From: JBHHYS01 sp046757645
GTDB lineage: Bacteria > Acidobacteriota > Terriglobia > Acidiferrales > 2-02-FULL-67-57
Assembly: GCA_046757645.1 (NCBI GenBank)
Contig: JBHHYS010000094.1
Span: 1-9,472, forward strand
Length of the DNA: 9,472 nt
Direction of reading: 5' to 3'
The translations under genes were made by a program, and so were the position numbers. Below are positions 6,683-9,472 of the stretch, piece after piece; position 1 is the stretch's first letter, and each line of letters starts with the position of its first letter. The notes beneath the pieces are model-generated. The model worked only from the letters and a program-made list of their open reading frames with translations. It did not search any database and had not been told where the DNA came from.

Positions 6683-8457
6683 GCGCGTTCGAGTTCCTCT
6701 TCGAGCAACTGTTTCTGGTACAAGTCGGAGTAGTAGCCCTCGCGGGCCAACAACTCCTCGTGGGTGCCGCGCTCCACGATACGACCCTCCTTGAGCACCA
6801 CGATCTGGTCGGCGTGCCGCACCGTGGAGACCCGGTGGGAAATCAAGATGGTCGTCCGCTCGCGCATCACCCGGGTGAGCCGGCGGAGAATCTTCTCTTC
6901 CGTGTAGGTGTCCACGCTGGAGAGGGCGTCATCGAGGATGAGGATGCGCGGGTTGCGCAGGATGGCGCGGGCAATGGCGGTGCGCTGCTTCTGCCCGCCC
7001 GACAGGGTGATGCCGCGCTCACCCACCAGGGTGTCGTACCGGCGGGGAAAGCTCTCGATGTCCTCCGCCAAGCCAGCAACATCGGCGGCGCGGGCGATCT
7101 GCTCCGGGGTGGCTTCGGGCGCTCCCAGGGCGATGTTTTCCTGCAGGGTTTCGCTGAAGAGAAAGGTTTCCTGCGGCACATAGCCGATGGCGCGGCGCAG
7201 GACGTCGAGCCGGTGCGCGGCCACCGGCAGGTCGTCCACCAGCACCGAGCCCGGGGGAGCGTCGTAGAGCCGGCCGACCAGGTGCGTCAGGGTGCTCTTG
7301 CCCGCGCCGGTGGGCCCGACGATGGCTAGGGCGGTGCCGGCGGGAATCTGCAGGTTGATCTCCTCGAGAACCGGGACGCCGTTGTACCGGAAGGTCAAAC
7401 CGCGAAACTCGATGCGCCCGCGAATTTCGCGGGGAGCGTCCGGGTGGGCCCGGTCGGTGATGTCCGGGGGCGCGGTCAGCAGTTTCTGAATTCGTTCCAT
7501 GGAGGCGGCGCCGCGCTCGAAGAGGTTCACCACCCAACCCAGCGCGATCATGGGCCAGATCAACATCCCCAGGAAGTGGGAGAAGGCGTAGAAGTCGCCG
7601 ATCCGAATCCGGCCATCCAGCACCGCACGTCCGCCCAGCCAGAACACCAGCAGGAAAGACACACCCAGCAGGGCGGCCAGGGCCGGCCAGAGAAGCGCCT
7701 GGAAACGGATGAGGCGCATGTTCTCGGCCACGTAATCACGGTTGAGCTGGTCGAAGGCTTGTTCCTCCGCTTTTTCCTGGGTAAAGGCGCGCAGCAGGCG
7801 CACGCCGGCCAGGTTTTCTTGCACGCGAGCGGTGAGGCTGGAGAACTTAGCCTGAATGCGTTCCGAGTACTCGTGGATGATCTTGCCCAGGATGCGCACC
7901 GAAACAGATACCAGTGGGACCGGAAGCAGGACCAAGAGAGTGAGGTGCCAGTCAAAGTAGAGCATGGCAGCGATGACCAGCGGAAACACGATCAGGGCGT
8001 TGGCGGTGTACATCAGGCCTGGCCCGAGCACCATGCGCACATGGGTGATGTCGTTGGTGGCGCGGGTCATCAGGTCGCCGACGCGCCAGTCGGCGTAGAA
8101 GCGGGCCGACTGGCGCTGCAAATGCTGGAAGAGGTCGTTGCGCAGGTCGTATTCGATGTCCCGGGACATCCCGATGAGAATCCAGCGCGTCCAGAAGCGG
8201 AAGAAAGCCGTGGCCAGGGCCACGGCAATCAGCAGCCCGGCGTAGCGCAGCAATTGCGGCGGCGAAGGCACGCCCTGCTCGAAGCTGTTGATGGCGGCGC
8301 GGATGACTAGGGGGCCGGTGACCGACACCAGGCTGGTGAACAGCAGCATCACCAAGCCGATGCGCAGGGCGCGGTGATAGCGGCGCAAGTAGGGCCCCAG
8401 AGGACGGAGCTGGTCCCAGAGGCGTGCGGGGCGTTTGATGGAGGCGGATTCGCTCAT
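6679..8457 (-). CDS. ABC exporter half-transporter, MdlA/TM287 type, degenerate Walker B
   Basis: 592 residues from ATG 8457: six membrane helices (about 31-52, 69-89, 146-167, 169-190, 255-274, 288-311) followed by an ATPase domain. Motifs: Walker A GPTGAGKS (381-388), Q-loop Q429 (YVPQETFLFSETL), canonical signature LSGGQ (485-489), Walker B ILILDDALSSVD (505-516) with Asp510 where the catalytic Glu should be, and His541 (ILISHRVSTV). Glu-to-Asp in Walker B with an intact signature is the pattern of MdlA, TM287 and BmrC-like subunits. These pair with a subunit having Glu but a degenerate signature, exactly what the next gene encodes. An in-frame ATG at 8547 would add 30 residues, but they span the promoter at 8528-8500, whose start site would lie near 8493, so the shorter form is preferred. 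Shine-Dalgarno is weak (AGGGGAAAG, 14 nt from the ATG). First gene of the proposed four-gene operon. Confidence 0.92.
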   Translation of the reverse strand: MSESASIKRPARLWDQLRPLGPYLRRYHRALRIGLVMLLFTSLVSVTGPLVIRAAINSFEQGVPSPPQLLRYAGLLIAVALATAFFRFWTRWILIGMSRDIEYDLRNDLFQHLQRQSARFYADWRVGDLMTRATNDITHVRMVLGPGLMYTANALIVFPLVIAAMLYFDWHLTLLVLLPVPLVSVSVRILGKIIHEYSERIQAKFSSLTARVQENLAGVRLLRAFTQEKAEEQAFDQLNRDYVAENMRLIRFQALLWPALAALLGVSFLLVFWLGGRAVLDGRIRIGDFYAFSHFLGMLIWPMIALGWVVNLFERGAASMERIQKLLTAPPDITDRAHPDAPREIRGRIEFRGLTFRYNGVPVLEEINLQIPAGTALAIVGPTGAGKSTLTHLVGRLYDAPPGSVLVDDLPVAAHRLDVLRRAIGYVPQETFLFSETLQENIALGAPEATPEQIARAADVAGLAEDIESFPRRYDTLVGERGITLSGGQKQRTAIARAILRNPRILILDDALSSVDTYTEEKILRRLTRVMRERTTILISHRVSTVRHADQIVVLKEGRIVERGTHEELLAREGYYSDLYQKQLLEEELERA

Positions 8458-8499
8458 TCTGATTGTGTGTGCTTTCCCCTGCGAGCCCTGAAACAAAAC

Positions 8500-8528
8500 A
8501 TTATAAGCGGCGCGGGCGCGTTTGGCTA
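8500..8528 (-). promoter_or_regulatory. Sigma70-type promoter of the exporter-lpxB-M1-like operon
   Basis: On the minus strand a perfect -10 box TATAAT (8505-8500) is preceded, with a 17-bp spacer, by TAGCCA (8528-8523), which matches TTGACA at four of six positions. Transcription would start near 8493 and give a leader of about 36 nt before ATG 8457. The AT-rich patch stands out in otherwise GC-rich sequence. No promoter-like gap exists between the downstream genes, so this probably drives all four. Confidence 0.65.
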
Positions 8529-8596
8529 CCGGCGCGGCGGGGCTCATTTTGTGAAGCCCTCAGCGGTTAAAGCCCAATGAAAAAGTGCTCGTGTAC

Positions 8597-8663
8597 GTCA
8601 GGGCTTCCCGCAAAGAACGCGGGATCTTCGTCCCGATGCATCGGGACTTCGAGAAGCCCTGAC
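8597..8663. repeat. 67-bp nested palindromic element (REP/MITE-like)
   Basis: Outer arms GTCAGGGCTTC (8597-8607) and GAAGCCCTGAC (8653-8663) are perfect 11-bp reverse complements. Inside are two further hairpins: CCCGC/GCGGG (8607-8611 with 8619-8623, loop AAAGAAC) and the perfect 18-bp palindrome GTCCCGATGCATCGGGAC (8630-8647). The whole can fold as a three-way junction on either strand. This architecture resembles bacterial REP/BIME or MITE-type dispersed elements, but whether it recurs in the genome cannot be seen here. On the minus strand a TTTTT run (8584-8580) follows 12 nt beyond the outer arm, so a termination role is possible though not canonical. Confidence 0.6.
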
Positions 8664-8732
8664 CCGCCGAAGCCGGGAACGGGCGAATATTGGCGGGGGC
8701 CGGGCTTTCAAGTCCGCCATCGAGCCGGTCGG

Positions 8733-8769
8733 AAAACACCGGGGCTTTAGCCCTGAGGTACCCAGGGCT
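8733..8769 (-). terminator. Possible terminator of the right-end unknown gene
   Basis: Immediately after the stop of the 9423-8773 gene, the minus strand can form AGCCCTG-loop-CAGGGCT (arms 8769-8763 and 8755-8749, seven bp, seven-base loop). An overlapping alternative GGGC-TAAA-GCCC follows, and then CGGTGTTTT. Position and GC stem fit a terminator. The T-run is interrupted and lies several bases away, so efficiency is doubtful. Confidence 0.4.
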
Positions 8770-8772
8770 TGC

Positions 8773-9423
8773 TCAGGAGGTTGACAGCGACTGCTCGGTA
8801 CGGCGGGCGAAGTCCTCCTCGCCCTCTGACCATAGCCGTTGCCGCACTAGGGGCAGACTTTTTTCGACCTGGCGGGCATAGGCATAGATACGGCGGATGT
8901 TCTGCCGGAGGTAGCGCCGGTGGGTGTGATCCTGCGGGGCTGCTTCCCCTAAAACGTCCCGTCCAGCCGCCCCCTTGTCCCGAGCAAAGTCGAGGGATGC
9001 CGCTGGGTCAATATAGAGGTGCTCGAAGCCGAGATTCATAAGCACGTGACCGGTTTCGCGGTAGCGGGCGTCGTCGAACTCCTCTCCCTGAAGGAGGAAC
9101 TCCACTTGCGAGGGGGCTTGCTGCCATTCGAGGGAGGGCACGTCGGGCACCCGCAACTGCCAGAGATCCCAGTAAGTGGTGACTTCGTAGGCGGTGTCCT
9201 CGTGGAGGAATTGGGCGGCCAGTTTGCGCACCGCAGCGGGTGCGGCGAGCAAATCGGCTTCGAGCGAGGAGCTCTGGGCGGCGTCCAGGCTGCGGATGAC
9301 CAACTGAAAGCCGGGCCGGGCCGACGAGACCGGGAAAAGACTCAGCAGCGCTTCCAGATGGGCGATGCCCTTCTCAATGGTGAAGTCGCGGAACCACAGG
9401 CTGAAATAGGCATAGTTGGCCAT
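8773..9423 (-). CDS. Protein of unknown function (216 aa)
   Basis: I cannot name a family with certainty. The start MANYAYFSLWFRDF reminds me of uncharacterised acidobacterial proteins, which is recollection only. It has no signal peptide or membrane segments. It is rich in aromatic and acidic residues, with a central stretch YEVTTYWDLWQLRVPDVPSL, then VEFLLQGEEFDDARYRETGHV, and a basic helical C-terminus (HRRYLRQNIRRIYAYARQVEK). Codons end mostly in G or C, supporting a real gene. ATG 9423 is the first start and lies 7 nt after a perfect TATAAT, so the mRNA is probably leaderless; no Shine-Dalgarno is visible. It is separated from the downstream exporter operon by a 315-base gap with its own promoter, so it is likely a single-gene unit. 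Residues SLDFARDKG are encoded by a word that resembles a dispersed repeat (8976-8997). Confidence 0.75.
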   Translation of the reverse strand: MANYAYFSLWFRDFTIEKGIAHLEALLSLFPVSSARPGFQLVIRSLDAAQSSSLEADLLAAPAAVRKLAAQFLHEDTAYEVTTYWDLWQLRVPDVPSLEWQQAPSQVEFLLQGEEFDDARYRETGHVLMNLGFEHLYIDPAASLDFARDKGAAGRDVLGEAAPQDHTHRRYLRQNIRRIYAYARQVEKSLPLVRQRLWSEGEEDFARRTEQSLSTS

Positions 9424-9430
9424 CGAGGCG

Positions 9431-9436
9431 ATTATA
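9431..9436 (-). promoter_or_regulatory. -10 box TATAAT placed for a leaderless transcript
   Basis: A perfect TATAAT reads on the minus strand at 9436-9431, with seven bases (CGCCTCG) between it and the ATG at 9423. The start site expected about seven bases downstream therefore coincides with the start codon. No good -35 box is found at spacers of 16-19 bp, and TTGCCC (9466-9461) is too far away. Confidence 0.5.
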
Positions 9437-9472
9437 GGCAGAAAAAGAGGGGGAGAGGTAGGGCAAGGCCTT

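Larger units (their letters stand above)
8458..8772. other. Non-coding gap with promoter, palindromes and recurring AAGCCC words
   Basis: About 315 bases without a credible gene. It holds the operon promoter near its left end, the 67-bp nested palindrome in the middle and a possible terminator at its right end. AAGCCC or its complement GGGCTT occurs at 8554-8559, 8570-8575, 8601-8606, 8654-8659, 8702-8707, 8742-8747 and 8765-8770, seven times in roughly 220 bases. Short frames crossing the region are low in coding character and match nothing I know. Confidence 0.6.

Noticed and set aside
1..9472. CRISPR array, tRNA or rRNA genes, insertion sequence or transposase.
   Set aside because: No regularly spaced direct repeats, no cloverleaf with tRNA consensus, and no transposase or integrase motifs were found on either strand.

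Overview
The window is GC-rich DNA (strong G/C preference at third codon positions) from a Gram-negative bacterium: it carries lpxB, a lipid A biosynthesis gene. The gene mix (MidA-family methyltransferase, M1-like protein fused to TPRs, MdlA/MdlB-type exporter pair, orphan protein starting MANYAYFSLW) reminds me of Acidobacteriota. That assignment is recollection plus inference, not something the sequence proves.

Left part, plus strand (1-1518): the tail of an unidentified gene, a 90-residue protein of unknown function that overlaps it by ATGA, and, 4 nt further on, a MidA/NDUFAF7-family methyltransferase. The methyltransferase frame is broken near position 547 by what looks like the loss of a single base.

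Positions 1519-1611 form a short convergent gap with inverted repeats. From there to 8457 everything lies on the minus strand and reads as one operon. Transcription order is: MdlA-type ABC half-transporter (8457-6679), MdlB-type ABC half-transporter (6682-4826, ATGA overlap), lpxB (4814-3645, GTG start 11 nt after the previous stop) and an exported M1-peptidase-like/TPR protein (3648-1612, ATGA overlap). A good sigma70-type promoter (8528-8500) sits in front and fixes the start of the first gene. The two transporter genes carry complementary defects in their ATPase motifs, as in heterodimeric exporters with one degenerate ATP site. The M1-like protein has lost every zinc and catalytic residue in exact register, so it should be a pseudoenzyme. 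The operon therefore combines a membrane exporter, a lipid A glycosyltransferase and a non-catalytic exported scaffold, which suggests an envelope-assembly function.

Positions 8458-8772 hold no gene. They contain the operon promoter, a 67-bp nested palindromic element, several recurring AAGCCC/GGGCTT words and a possible terminator. At the right end a minus-strand gene of unknown function (9423-8773) has a perfect TATAAT box 7 nt before its ATG and no Shine-Dalgarno, suggesting a leaderless mRNA.
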